A stretch of 38,472 nt of DNA from Bacteroidales bacterium (lineage in GTDB: Bacteria > Bacteroidota > Bacteroidia > Bacteroidales > UBA932): the NCBI GenBank assembly GCA_017454335.1, contig JAFTDE010000009.1, forward strand, positions 1 to 38,472, given 5' to 3'. Numbering within the stretch: the first letter of the stretch is position 1; each line of letters starts with the position of its first letter. The notes below the pieces were generated by a model. That model saw only the letters and a program-made list of their open reading frames with translations. It was not told where the DNA came from and did not search any database. Of the stretch, positions 21,275 to 30,052 are shown piece by piece. Both the position numbers and the translations under genes were made by a program.

Positions 21275-22639
21275 ATGAAAAAGTGCTTCTTCTTCCTGCT
21301 GGCCGCCTTGCTGGTCCTTCCGCTGCAAGGCCAGGTCTTCCGCTTTGATTTCGGCGCGGCCGATCCGGCGGAAGGATACGCCGCCGTCACGGCCCTCACC
21401 CGCTATTCCGACGCCGTCGGTTACGGATTCGAAGCCGGTCCCCAGTTGAACACCGTCCTGCGCAGGAAAGGATCGGAACTCACCCGGGACTACATCACCG
21501 CGGCGGAGCCGTTCCGATTCTCGGTGCGGCTCGCGGAAGGCAATTACAAAGTGACCCTCACGCTGGGCGATACGCAGGACGTTTCGGCCACCACGGTCAA
21601 GGCGGAAAACCGCCGCCTGATGGCCGAGAACTGCCAGACCGCGAAAGGCGAGACCAAGACCCTTTCCTTCAACGTGAACATCCGCACCCCGCAGCTGTCG
21701 AAAGGCAATGAGATCAAGCTCAATTCCCGCGAAATCGACTATGCCACGGGGCAGATCAAGACGCTGACCTGGGACGACAAGCTGACCCTTGCCTTCTACG
21801 GCGCCGCGCCGGCCGTCTGCGGCGTGGAGATCCAGCCCGCCGGCGACGATGTGGTGACCGTGTTCATCATCGGTGACTCCACCGTCACCGACCAGCCCTC
21901 CGGGGGCACCTGGGGACAGTATCTCCCCCGCTGGTTCGGTCCCCGGGTGGTCGTGGCGAACCACGCGGAGAGCGGCATGACCATCAAGGGATTCCGCTTC
22001 GGACGGCGCTGGGACAAGATCATGGAAAGTGCCAGGCCGGGCGACTACCTGCTGATCCAGCTCGGGACCAACGACGAGAAATCGCGCGGACACGACCCGA
22101 TGTGGGATGAGGAGGACCATGCCGGCGACTGGGTCCGGACCCATGCCGATCCGGAAAAGGACTATGTCTGGGGACTGGCCACCATGGCCCTGGAAGCCAA
22201 ACGGCACGGCATGATCCCGGTCATCGTCTCCCCCATGACCAAGATCGACCGCCGGACCGCCACGGCCACGGAACTGATGACGCCCTACGGGATCAACGCC
22301 CGCCGCGGAGCCGAACTCGGGGAATGCGCCTACATCGATCTCTGGGGCATGAGCCGCGAGATCATCACGGCGCTCGGACAGGATGCTGTGGCCGCCTATT
22401 CCGACGGCACCCACACGGACAACTACGGCGCCTACCTCTTCTCCCTGTGCATCGTCAAGGGCATCCGGGAAAACGGACTCGGCCTGCAGGAGTTCCTGCT
22501 GCCGGATACGCCGGTCTTCAATCCGAAGGACCCGCACCCCACCCTGAAAGAATTCAACTGTCCCATCGAACCGCGCCGCGCCCCGCAGGCTCCTGAACAG
22601 CCGCGCGCAAACGGCCAGACCGCATTCGGACCGCTTTAA
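21275..22639 (+). CDS. Rhamnogalacturonan acetylesterase-like SGNH hydrolase (CE12) with N-terminal beta domain
   Basis: This 454-residue exported esterase should remove acetyl groups from rhamnogalacturonan or related pectins. It has a signal peptide (1-19, LPLQGQ) and a galactose-binding-like beta domain (about 20-190: FRFDFGAADPAEGY, RLAEGNYKVTLTLGD, characteristic of many CE12 proteins). The SGNH core follows: nucleophile Ser202 in IGDSTVTD, the Gly block HAESG, Asn266 in QLGTNDEK, and Asp377/His380 in SDGTHTDNYGA. All catalytic residues are present. It is 12 bp after the URO-D lipoprotein gene and 15 bp before the DUF362 fusion. It is the strongest single clue that the locus targets acetylated pectin. 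Confidence 0.93.
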   Translation: MKKCFFFLLAALLVLPLQGQVFRFDFGAADPAEGYAAVTALTRYSDAVGYGFEAGPQLNTVLRRKGSELTRDYITAAEPFRFSVRLAEGNYKVTLTLGDTQDVSATTVKAENRRLMAENCQTAKGETKTLSFNVNIRTPQLSKGNEIKLNSREIDYATGQIKTLTWDDKLTLAFYGAAPAVCGVEIQPAGDDVVTVFIIGDSTVTDQPSGGTWGQYLPRWFGPRVVVANHAESGMTIKGFRFGRRWDKIMESARPGDYLLIQLGTNDEKSRGHDPMWDEEDHAGDWVRTHADPEKDYVWGLATMALEAKRHGMIPVIVSPMTKIDRRTATATELMTPYGINARRGAELGECAYIDLWGMSREIITALGQDAVAAYSDGTHTDNYGAYLFSLCIVKGIRENGLGLQEFLLPDTPVFNPKDPHPTLKEFNCPIEPRRAPQAPEQPRANGQTAFGPL

Positions 22640-22654
22640 TCTGTTTAACAAGTC

Positions 22655-24835
22655 ATGATGAAATTCATTCGCACATCCCTCTTGCTGACCGCTGTCAGTA
22701 TCCTTCTCTCCCTTTCCGCATCCGCCCAGGATACGTCCCTGGCCCGCTATGCGGAATATGCCTACGCCGGTGAATGGGACACCCGCAACCCGGACCGGCA
22801 GGCCCTCCGCATCATCAAGAACGGCAAGGTCGATTTCGAATTCTTCCTGCCCATCCGCGACGAGTGGGACCGCGTGCAGGAGTTCGACGACGTCCGCATC
22901 CTTCCGGACGGGAACATCCTCTATGCAGCCATGTCCCAGCTGGGGCTGCTGAACCGCCGCGGCGAGCAGCTGTGGAAATACATCTGCCCGCAGGGCACCG
23001 AATCCCATTCCTGCCAGCCCCTCGCGCCCGACATCGTGTATTTCGCGCTGAACGGTACGCCCGGCAAGATCGTCATCTGGAACACCAAGCTGGACAAGCT
23101 GGTCAAGGAAATCGTCGTCCCGACGGAGAACACCCGCACCCACGGGCAGTTCCGCCACGTACGCCGCACGGCGGAAGGCAATTTCGTGCTGGGCCTGATG
23201 CAGGAGCAGGAGATCATCGAAATCTCACCGGAAGGCGAGGTCCTCAAGCGCATCCCGAACCAGTTCGCCTGGCATGTGGACAAACTCCCCGGCGGAAACT
23301 ATCTGCTGGGCGGAGACAGCAAGCACTATGTCCGCGAGATCGACGCTGACGGCAAGACCGTCTGGGAAGTCACGCAGGCCGACCTGCCCTTCCCCATCTG
23401 GAACCTCCAGACCGCCACGCGCCTGCAGAACGGCAACACGCTGATCAGCAACTGGGTCGCCGGCCGTCCGCAGAACGAGTGGCCGGGCAGCGTACAGTTC
23501 TTCGAGATCACGCCCGACAAGCAGGTGGTCTGGAAGCTCTCCTCCTGGAAGAATCCGGATCTGGGCCCCGCCACCTACATGGACATCGTCAGTGAGCCGG
23601 ATGCCGCCCGCGGCGTGGACGTGCTGCGTCCCCGCCATGCCGACGGTACTCCGCGCATGAACAACGACTTCCCCAACAACCCGATGGGTGTGGCCAAGGG
23701 CCTGCATCCGGGCCGCGTGGCCTGGGTCCACGCCCCCGGCGTCGCCACCTGGGACGGCGAGACCGGCATGTGGTGGGAAGAGCGCTGGAACGACCAGGGC
23801 AAGGCCCGGCGGATGATCCGTGCGGGACTGCGCAGCCTGACCGGCCGCTGGTTTGTCCGGCGTGCCTGGCGCGCGCTCTTCGTCCAGTTCAACGAGAGCC
23901 ATGACCGCGGCGCCCGGCCGTACCGCAAGGGCGAGAAGATCGCGATCAAGCTGAACATGAACAACACCTTCGCCTATGCCGACAACGAAGAACTGAACAG
24001 TTCCCCGTACCTGACCCTCGCCCTGCTGGAGAGCCTGGTGAAGAAGGCCGGCGTGCGGCAGGAGGACATCACGGTCTGTGAACCCAGCCGCTACCTCACG
24101 GACGCGCTGTACAAGCGCTGCAAGGACGCGTTCCCGAAGGTGCACTTCGTGGACAACGTCGGCGGTGAGGGCCGCGAGAAATGCGAATTCGTCGACAACG
24201 CCATCCCCTTCACCTCCGGACACGGGGAGAAGCAGTACGGCCTGGCGAAGTGCATCGTGGACGCGGACTACGTCATCAACAGCGCCCTGCTGAAGATCCA
24301 CACCGGCCCGGGCGTGACCCTCACGGGCAAGAACTGGTACGGTGCGACTTCCCTGGACAAGGACTGGCACCAGAACTCCCACAACGGGGTCAACCCCGAC
24401 AAGCGCTGGGGCCATGCCAAATACAGCAGCCAGGTGGATTTCATCGGCCACAAGGACCTCGGGGGCAAGACCCTCCTGTACCTGATCGACGGGACCTACG
24501 GTTCCCGCGACTGCAACGGCGCCCCCGCACCGAAATGGAACATGGCGCCCTTCGGCGGCGACTGGGCCTGCTCGATCCTGATGTCGCAGGACCCGCTGGC
24601 CGTGGATTCCGTGGGGCTGGACCTGCTGGCGGCCGAATGGCCGGAGGTGGGCAGCCTGCCCTACTGCGACCTCTACCTGGTCGAAGCGGCTTCGCTGCCG
24701 AATACGATCAGCGGCGTCACCTACGACCCCGAGCAGGACGGCAAGCCGCTGTCCGAGCCCCTCGGCCTGCACGAGCACTGGAACGCCGACCACCAGTACA
24801 CGGCCATCGACCTGGTCTACAAGAAACTCCGCTAG
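22655..24835 (+). CDS. PQQ-like beta-propeller fused to a DUF362 domain
   Basis: This 726-residue exported protein joins two modules. After a signal peptide (1-24, SASAQ), residues about 30-315 form a PQQ-like/arylsulfotransferase-type propeller with repeats such as RILPDGNILYAAMSQLGLLN, EGNFVLGLMQEQEIIEISPE and LPGGNYLLGGDSKHYVREID. Residues about 340-726 match DUF362 proteins, beginning with the typical NPMGVAKGLHPGRVAWVHAP and continuing with AIKLNMNN, EPSRYLTD and KIHTGPGVTLTGKNWYGAT. DUF362 has no settled function; no ferredoxin-type CxxCxxC cluster is visible here. The ORF is continuous, so the fusion is not an obvious frameshift artefact. A second ATG (22658) is equally plausible as the start. 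It ends the operon begun at 20231; no clear terminator follows. Confidence 0.8.
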   Translation: MMKFIRTSLLLTAVSILLSLSASAQDTSLARYAEYAYAGEWDTRNPDRQALRIIKNGKVDFEFFLPIRDEWDRVQEFDDVRILPDGNILYAAMSQLGLLNRRGEQLWKYICPQGTESHSCQPLAPDIVYFALNGTPGKIVIWNTKLDKLVKEIVVPTENTRTHGQFRHVRRTAEGNFVLGLMQEQEIIEISPEGEVLKRIPNQFAWHVDKLPGGNYLLGGDSKHYVREIDADGKTVWEVTQADLPFPIWNLQTATRLQNGNTLISNWVAGRPQNEWPGSVQFFEITPDKQVVWKLSSWKNPDLGPATYMDIVSEPDAARGVDVLRPRHADGTPRMNNDFPNNPMGVAKGLHPGRVAWVHAPGVATWDGETGMWWEERWNDQGKARRMIRAGLRSLTGRWFVRRAWRALFVQFNESHDRGARPYRKGEKIAIKLNMNNTFAYADNEELNSSPYLTLALLESLVKKAGVRQEDITVCEPSRYLTDALYKRCKDAFPKVHFVDNVGGEGREKCEFVDNAIPFTSGHGEKQYGLAKCIVDADYVINSALLKIHTGPGVTLTGKNWYGATSLDKDWHQNSHNGVNPDKRWGHAKYSSQVDFIGHKDLGGKTLLYLIDGTYGSRDCNGAPAPKWNMAPFGGDWACSILMSQDPLAVDSVGLDLLAAEWPEVGSLPYCDLYLVEAASLPNTISGVTYDPEQDGKPLSEPLGLHEHWNADHQYTAIDLVYKKLR

Positions 24836-24868
24836 GCCCCATTCCCGGTGGTCTTAGCAGTTTTTTTG

Positions 24869-24876
24869 TATATTTG
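24869..24876 (+). promoter_or_regulatory. -7 box for recG
   Basis: TATATTTG fits TAnnTTTG and ends 6 bases before the recG ATG, so a recG transcript from this promoter would have almost no leader. It separates recG from the PUL operon. Confidence 0.5.
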
Positions 24877-24882
24877 TAGTCT

Positions 24883-26976
24883 ATGGCCACGGAATTGGAA
24901 AACAGCATTCAGTACCTGAGCGGCGTCGGTCCGAAACGGGCCGAGCTGATCCGGCGCGAGCTGGGTATCAGCACCATCGGGGAACTGATCCGCTTCTATC
25001 CTTTCCGTTACATCGACCGCAGCGGCCTGACGCGCATCGCGGACGTCACCCCCGACCTGGCCTATGTCCAGGTCCTGGCACAGGTAACCCATGCTGAGCT
25101 GAATCCCAAACGCCTCACCGTCACCGTCGCCGACGGCAGCGGCGAGATGGACATGGTCTTCTTCAAGGGCATCGGATGGAATGCCAAGCGCCTGGTCGCG
25201 GGTGAACGCTTCATCTTCTTCGGCAAGCCCCAGCTGTTCAACGGACGGCTGAACATGGTGCATCCCGAGGTGGATCCGCCGCAGGGCGGAACCGTCCCCC
25301 AGGGCACCCTGACCGGGGTGTACGCCAGCACCGAAAAACTGAAGAACGGCGGCGTCACCGGCAAGGTGATGTGCAAGATGATGGCGGCGGCGCTGAACCT
25401 GTGCCTGCCCGAAATCAAGGAAAGCCTTCCGGAATACGTCATCCGGGACAAGGGGCTGGTCCCGCTGACCTATGCGCTGCGCAACATCCATTTCCCAAAG
25501 GACAACTACGCGCTTCAGAAATCCATCCACCGGCTGAAATTCGAGGAACTGTTCCTGCTGCAGCTCAGCCTGCTGAAGCAGAAATTCATCCGCTCCCGCG
25601 AGGAGAAAGGGCTGTACATGCCCAAGGTGGGGCCGGACTTCAACGCCTGCTACAACGCCCTGCCGTACACGCTGACCGGGGCCCAGCAGCGCGTCATCAA
25701 GGAAATCCGCGCGGACCTGATGTCCTCGCGCCAGATGAACCGCCTGCTGCAGGGCGACGTCGGCTCCGGCAAGACGATGGTGGCCGTGCTCAGCTGCCTG
25801 ATGGCCATCGGAAACGGCTATCAGGCCTGCATGATGGCGCCGACCGAAGTGCTGGCGCGCCAGCACTATGCCAACATCTGCAAATACCTGGCTCCGACCA
25901 GCGTCCGCTGCGCCCTGCTGACCGGAACGACCACGCAGAAAGAACGGCGCGGCATCCATGCGGGGCTGGAGGACGGCAGCATCGGCATCATCGTGGGGAC
26001 GCATGCGCTCCTGGAGGACAACGTGGTCTTCCACCGGCTCGGGCTGTGCGTCATCGACGAACAGCACCGTTTCGGCGTCGAGCAGCGCTCGAAACTCTGG
26101 GCCAAGGGGCCCGGCGTGGCGCCGCACGTTCTGGTCATGACCGCCACGCCCATCCCGCGGACGCTGGCCATGACCCTGTACGGCGACCTGGACGTGTCGG
26201 TGATCGACGAGATGCCCCCCGGACGCAAACCCATCCAGACCCTGTGCATCACCCCGGGACGGGTCGATGCCATGTACAAGTTCATGCGGGAAGAGATTGC
26301 CCGCGGGCGCCAGGTCTTCGTCGTCTATCCGATGATCTTCACCAACGACAAGATGGAAGACATCTCCAACGTCGAGGAGGGTTATGAGGAGATCGTGAAG
26401 GCATTTCCCTTGCCGGACTACAAGGTGGCCATCGTCCACGGCCAGCAGACCCCCGAGACCAAGGAATTCAACATGTCGGCCTTCGCCGCCGGCCGGGCGG
26501 ACATCCTGGTCTCCACCACCGTCATCGAGGTCGGCGTGGACGTGCCCAACGCCTCGGTGATGGTCATCCGCAGCGCCCAGCGTTTCGGGCTGAGCCAGCT
26601 GCACCAGCTGCGCGGCCGGGTCGGGCGCGGCGCCCAGAAATCCTACTGCATCCTGGTCCGGGATTACAAGACCTCACACGAGGCCCAGCAGCGCCTGGAC
26701 CTGCTGTGCCGCACCGAGGACGGTTTCGAGATCGCCGAGGAAGACATGAAGATGCGCGGTCCCGGAGACCTGGAGGGCACCCAGCAGAGCGGCCTGCCGA
26801 TCAGCCTCAACATCGCTTCCCTGGCCAGGGACGGGCTGCTGCTGAACGAAGCGCGCATCTATGCCCAGCAGGTCCTCGAGCAGGATCCGACGCTGGACAA
26901 TCCCCGGAACGCAGAGCTGGTGCGGGAACTGCGCAAAGAGAAATACAACATCCGTGATTACAGTAAAATCAGTTGA
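24883..26976 (+). CDS. recG: ATP-dependent DNA helicase RecG
   Basis: This 697-residue branched-DNA helicase reverses stalled replication forks and processes Holliday junctions. It has an N-terminal helix-hairpin-helix-like YLSGVGPKRAELIRRELGIS, an OB-fold wedge domain (about 55-150), Walker A GDVGSGKT at 291-298, motif II DEQH at 392-395 in the typical DEQHRFGV form, MTATPIPRTLA (motif III), and the C-terminal STTVIEVGVDVPNA, QLRGRVGRG and GFEIAEEDMKMRGPGD blocks. The length is normal for the family. The ATG at 24883 fits the expected N-terminus. The next gene begins two bases after the stop, so recG and the peptidase gene are probably co-transcribed. Confidence 0.97.
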   Translation: MATELENSIQYLSGVGPKRAELIRRELGISTIGELIRFYPFRYIDRSGLTRIADVTPDLAYVQVLAQVTHAELNPKRLTVTVADGSGEMDMVFFKGIGWNAKRLVAGERFIFFGKPQLFNGRLNMVHPEVDPPQGGTVPQGTLTGVYASTEKLKNGGVTGKVMCKMMAAALNLCLPEIKESLPEYVIRDKGLVPLTYALRNIHFPKDNYALQKSIHRLKFEELFLLQLSLLKQKFIRSREEKGLYMPKVGPDFNACYNALPYTLTGAQQRVIKEIRADLMSSRQMNRLLQGDVGSGKTMVAVLSCLMAIGNGYQACMMAPTEVLARQHYANICKYLAPTSVRCALLTGTTTQKERRGIHAGLEDGSIGIIVGTHALLEDNVVFHRLGLCVIDEQHRFGVEQRSKLWAKGPGVAPHVLVMTATPIPRTLAMTLYGDLDVSVIDEMPPGRKPIQTLCITPGRVDAMYKFMREEIARGRQVFVVYPMIFTNDKMEDISNVEEGYEEIVKAFPLPDYKVAIVHGQQTPETKEFNMSAFAAGRADILVSTTVIEVGVDVPNASVMVIRSAQRFGLSQLHQLRGRVGRGAQKSYCILVRDYKTSHEAQQRLDLLCRTEDGFEIAEEDMKMRGPGDLEGTQQSGLPISLNIASLARDGLLLNEARIYAQQVLEQDPTLDNPRNAELVRELRKEKYNIRDYSKIS

Positions 26977-26977
26977 T

Positions 26978-29203
26978 ATGAAACGTTTTATCATTGCATG
27001 TACCCTTCTTATCATGGCTATCAGTTGTGCACAGAAAGATGACCACGGCTATGTCGGCGCTTCCGACATCCGCATCGAAGACGGCGTGATGACCCCGGAA
27101 ACGCTGCTGGCCCTGGGCCGCCTGAGTGACCCGCAGCTGTCCCCCGACGGGACCCGGATCCTGTACGGCGTGTCTTACAACTCCATCGCGGACAACCGCA
27201 GCTGCCGCAACCTCTTCCTCTGCGACGCGGACGGATCGAATCCGGTCCAGCTGACCCGCTACGCCAAGAGCGTCAGCAACGCCCGCTGGTCCCTGGACGG
27301 GAAGAGCATCTTCTTCCTGCAGGGCGGCCAGCTCTGGAAGGCTCCGCTGCAGGGCAACAAACTGGGCAAGCGGGAGCAGCTCAGCGACATCCCCAACGGA
27401 ATCAGCGAATTCAAGCTGTCCCCGGACCAGAGCCAGGTCCTGTACCTGAGCACCATCAAAAATCCCGCCGTGGTCCAGCCGGCCGACACCGATCCGGCCC
27501 TGGACAAGGCCTCGGCGTACACGACCGAGGACCTGATGTACCGGCACTGGGACCATTGGGTGACGGAGATTCCGCGCAGCTACGTTGCGACCCTGGCGAA
27601 CGGCCGGATCACCCCGGAGCGTTCCCTGGACATCCTGGGCGACGAGCCCTTCGAGCTGCCGACCGAGCCCTTCGGCGGAGCCGAGCAGCTGGACTGGCAC
27701 CCGGACGGACGCCACATCGCCTACTCCTGCCGCAAGAAGACCGGCAAGCAGTATGCCTTCAGCACCAACACCGGCATCTACATCTATGACATCCTGACCG
27801 GCGCCACCACGGGCGTCAAGACGGACGGCGGCTACGACACCGACCCGGTCTGGAGCCCCGACGGAAAGAAACTGGCCTGGATCTCGATGCCGCGTGACGG
27901 CTACGAGGCGGACCAGCAGCGGCTGATGGTGGCAGACATCGACTTCGGAGCAGCCCCTGCCGACGGCCAGAGCGCCGAAGTGAAGGTGTCCGGCATGCGC
28001 AACCTGACGGCCGCCCTGGACCGTGATGCGGCCGGCATCGTCTGGAACGCGGCCAGCAGCGGTATCTATTTCAACGCCCTGACCGACGGCGTGCAGGCCC
28101 TGTTCTTCGTCAACGAATACGACGGCGAAGCCCGCATCACCCGCCTCACCCCCGCCGACTGGAACTACGACTTCTTCTCCCCCTTCGCCGTTCGCGAGGA
28201 AGGGGAAACACTGGAGCTGCTGACCTCCTACTACTGCCTCAACTTCCCGGTGGAACTGGTTTCCGTCAAGATTTCCGCGGGGTCCCCGAGCTTTACCCAG
28301 ATCACCCGCGAAAACGATCCCATCTTCGCCCAGATGGATGCACCTTCCTGTGAGAGCGTCTGGATCCCCACCGTGGACGGACAGCAGATGCAGTGCTGGA
28401 TCATGTACCCCCCGAAATTCGATGCAGGCAAGGTCTATCCCGCCATCGAGATTGTGCTGGGAGGCCCCCAGGGCACCAACAGCCAGGACTGGAGCTATCG
28501 CTGGAACTACCGGCTGATGGCCCAGCAAGGCTATGTCGTCATCCTGCCCAACCGCCGCGGAACGACCGCCTTCGGCCAGGCCTGGAAGGAAGAGATCTCC
28601 GGCGACTACTGCGGACTGAACATGCAGGATTACCTGAGCGCCGGACGCTACATCAAGTCCAAGCCCTTCGTCGGCAAGCTGGCCTGCGTGGGCGCCTCGT
28701 ACGGCGGCTACTCCGCCTACATGCTGGAAGGCCTGCACGGGGACCTGTACGACTGCTTCGTCGCGCATGCGGGCATCTTTGACGAGAAGATGCTGTGGTA
28801 CACGACCGAGGAAATGTGGTTCGCCAACTGGGACAACGGCGGACTGACCGAATACGCCTACACGCCGGGCCAGACAGGCCCCGCCGGCGACGGAATCACC
28901 TTCGGCGGCATGCAGCAGGCCGGAGCCCCCTATGCCTCGACCCCCAAGGCCCAGCGGCACTACGCCAACTCCCCCGCCTCCATGGTCACCCAGTGGCATA
29001 CGCCCATCCTGTGCATCCACGGCATGATGGATTACCGCATCCCCTACGAGCAGGGCATGGCCGCCTTCAACGCCGCCCAGATGATGGGCGTCCCGTCCAA
29101 ACTGGTCATCTTCCCGGAAGAGAACCACTGGATCCTCCAGCCCCAGAACGCCCTCTACTGGCACCGCGTCTTCTACGACTGGCTGGATCAGTGGATGAAA
29201 TAA
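26978..29203 (+). CDS. S9-family (prolyl oligopeptidase/DPP-like) peptidase lipoprotein
   Basis: This 741-residue serine peptidase is likely a periplasmic or surface dipeptidyl or acylaminoacyl peptidase. It has a lipoprotein signal with Cys17 (LLIMAISCAQ), a beta-propeller domain (about 45-450: DPQLSPDGTRILYG, SVSNARWSLDGKSIFF, YDTDPVWSPDGKKLAWI), then an alpha/beta hydrolase domain with Ser574 in GASYGGY, Asp685 in HGMMDYRIPYEQG and His717 in EENHWI, a complete triad. ATG 26978 was chosen because it starts the lipoprotein signal and follows recG by one base; the ORF itself opens upstream inside recG. It is followed by a hairpin terminator shared with the convergent thioesterase gene. Substrate preference cannot be read from the sequence. 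Confidence 0.94.
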   Translation: MKRFIIACTLLIMAISCAQKDDHGYVGASDIRIEDGVMTPETLLALGRLSDPQLSPDGTRILYGVSYNSIADNRSCRNLFLCDADGSNPVQLTRYAKSVSNARWSLDGKSIFFLQGGQLWKAPLQGNKLGKREQLSDIPNGISEFKLSPDQSQVLYLSTIKNPAVVQPADTDPALDKASAYTTEDLMYRHWDHWVTEIPRSYVATLANGRITPERSLDILGDEPFELPTEPFGGAEQLDWHPDGRHIAYSCRKKTGKQYAFSTNTGIYIYDILTGATTGVKTDGGYDTDPVWSPDGKKLAWISMPRDGYEADQQRLMVADIDFGAAPADGQSAEVKVSGMRNLTAALDRDAAGIVWNAASSGIYFNALTDGVQALFFVNEYDGEARITRLTPADWNYDFFSPFAVREEGETLELLTSYYCLNFPVELVSVKISAGSPSFTQITRENDPIFAQMDAPSCESVWIPTVDGQQMQCWIMYPPKFDAGKVYPAIEIVLGGPQGTNSQDWSYRWNYRLMAQQGYVVILPNRRGTTAFGQAWKEEISGDYCGLNMQDYLSAGRYIKSKPFVGKLACVGASYGGYSAYMLEGLHGDLYDCFVAHAGIFDEKMLWYTTEEMWFANWDNGGLTEYAYTPGQTGPAGDGITFGGMQQAGAPYASTPKAQRHYANSPASMVTQWHTPILCIHGMMDYRIPYEQGMAAFNAAQMMGVPSKLVIFPEENHWILQPQNALYWHRVFYDWLDQWMK

Positions 29204-29227
29204 TCCGGACGTTTCCGCCCGGAAGCC

Positions 29228-29264
29228 GAAAACGGCGGGTTGAAAGACCCGCCGTTTTCATTTT
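29228..29264. terminator. Bidirectional intrinsic terminator
   Basis: GAAAACGGCGGGT (29228-29240) pairs perfectly with 29247-29259, 13 bp with a 6-base loop, and is followed by ATTTT. The A-rich 5' arm gives a T-rich tail on the minus strand too. It lies between the convergent S9 peptidase and thioesterase genes. Confidence 0.88.
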
Positions 29265-30010
29265 CAGTCGAAGCGGAGACGCTCGATAAACACCTGGTGT
29301 TCCCCCGTGCGTCCTTCGATGATGTGGGATCCGTCTGCCTCCTGCAGGTGATACAGATCCACGGTATCGCCCGGGCGGGCCTCTTTGTTGAAGTTGATTG
29401 TCAATTCTTTGACATGGTGATCATAAACCAGTTCTTCAGGCAGCGCATCCATGGCCCAGACCGTATACTTGACATTGTTGGCGTGCTCGTTGTGGTCCAC
29501 GTCGGAGTAACGGACCACATGGGAGGCGACCTTTTCCAACTCGAGGTTCCTGGGATAATTGACCTTCTCGGCCAGCGCCTCGATGGCGAAATCCGGGCTC
29601 TGCGGCTCTGTGGAGACGATCTCGGAGAGGAAATCCGCCCGCACGGCACGCCGCTCCAGGTAATTCATCACCACCCAGGAACTCGTGGAACGGACGGCCG
29701 GATTGCCGGCACCGTCCAGCAGCATGTAGTCACGCACGAAGAAGAGGCCCTGGATGCCCCGGTGCCAGGTGACCAGGCGCCCGCGCTCCTTGAAATGCAT
29801 CGGACGGTCAAAGACGACATGCTGGCGGGCCAGGACCCAGACGCAGCCGCGTTCCTTCAGCTGGTCGTCGCCGAAATGCAGGGAATCAGCACCTTCCACG
29901 GCAATCTGCTGGGCCATGTCCAGGAAGGCGTCCGGTCTCAGCAAGTCCCGGTGATCGGCCCGGTAGCAGGTAATATGGGCATGTTTGCAGTATTTGTCTT
30001 CGAAAACCAT
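29264..30010 (-). CDS. Acyl-ACP thioesterase (FatA/FatB-like)
   Basis: This 248-residue double-hotdog thioesterase releases free fatty acid from acyl carrier protein. The first hotdog (about 5-130) includes GCVWVLARQHVVFDRPMHF, WHRGIQGLFFVRDYML and STSSWVVMNY. The second (about 155-248) carries the catalytic-type NEHANN motif, Asn174 to Asn179 with His176, in YSDVDHNEHANNVKYTVWAM, matching the NxHxNN motif of plant-type FatA/FatB enzymes. The length is normal for bacterial members. The ATG at 30010 gives the expected N-terminus (EDKYCKHAHITCYRADHR). It lies 42 bp downstream of the helicase gene and has its own -7 box. Confidence 0.92.
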   Translation of the reverse strand: MVFEDKYCKHAHITCYRADHRDLLRPDAFLDMAQQIAVEGADSLHFGDDQLKERGCVWVLARQHVVFDRPMHFKERGRLVTWHRGIQGLFFVRDYMLLDGAGNPAVRSTSSWVVMNYLERRAVRADFLSEIVSTEPQSPDFAIEALAEKVNYPRNLELEKVASHVVRYSDVDHNEHANNVKYTVWAMDALPEELVYDHHVKELTINFNKEARPGDTVDLYHLQEADGSHIIEGRTGEHQVFIERLRFD

Positions 30011-30032
30011 AGCTTCATCATTAAACGATATG

Positions 30033-30040
30033 CAAAGATA
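30033..30040 (-). promoter_or_regulatory. -7 box for the thioesterase gene
   Basis: The minus strand reads TATCTTTG in the 42-bp gap after the uvrD stop, 22 bases before the thioesterase ATG. A -33 element would lie within the end of uvrD; no clear TTG was seen. Confidence 0.45.
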
Positions 30041-30052
30041 GGAAAAGATTCC

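Noticed and set aside
20249-23158. A 969-codon minus-strand open frame antisense to the URO-D, CE12 and DUF362 genes
   Set aside because: The translation has shadow-frame composition and no recognisable motif, while all three plus-strand genes have catalytic or family motifs and signal peptides.
26969-29164. A 731-codon minus-strand open frame antisense to the S9 peptidase
   Set aside because: It mirrors the peptidase reading frame and contains no motif; the plus-strand gene has an intact catalytic triad.
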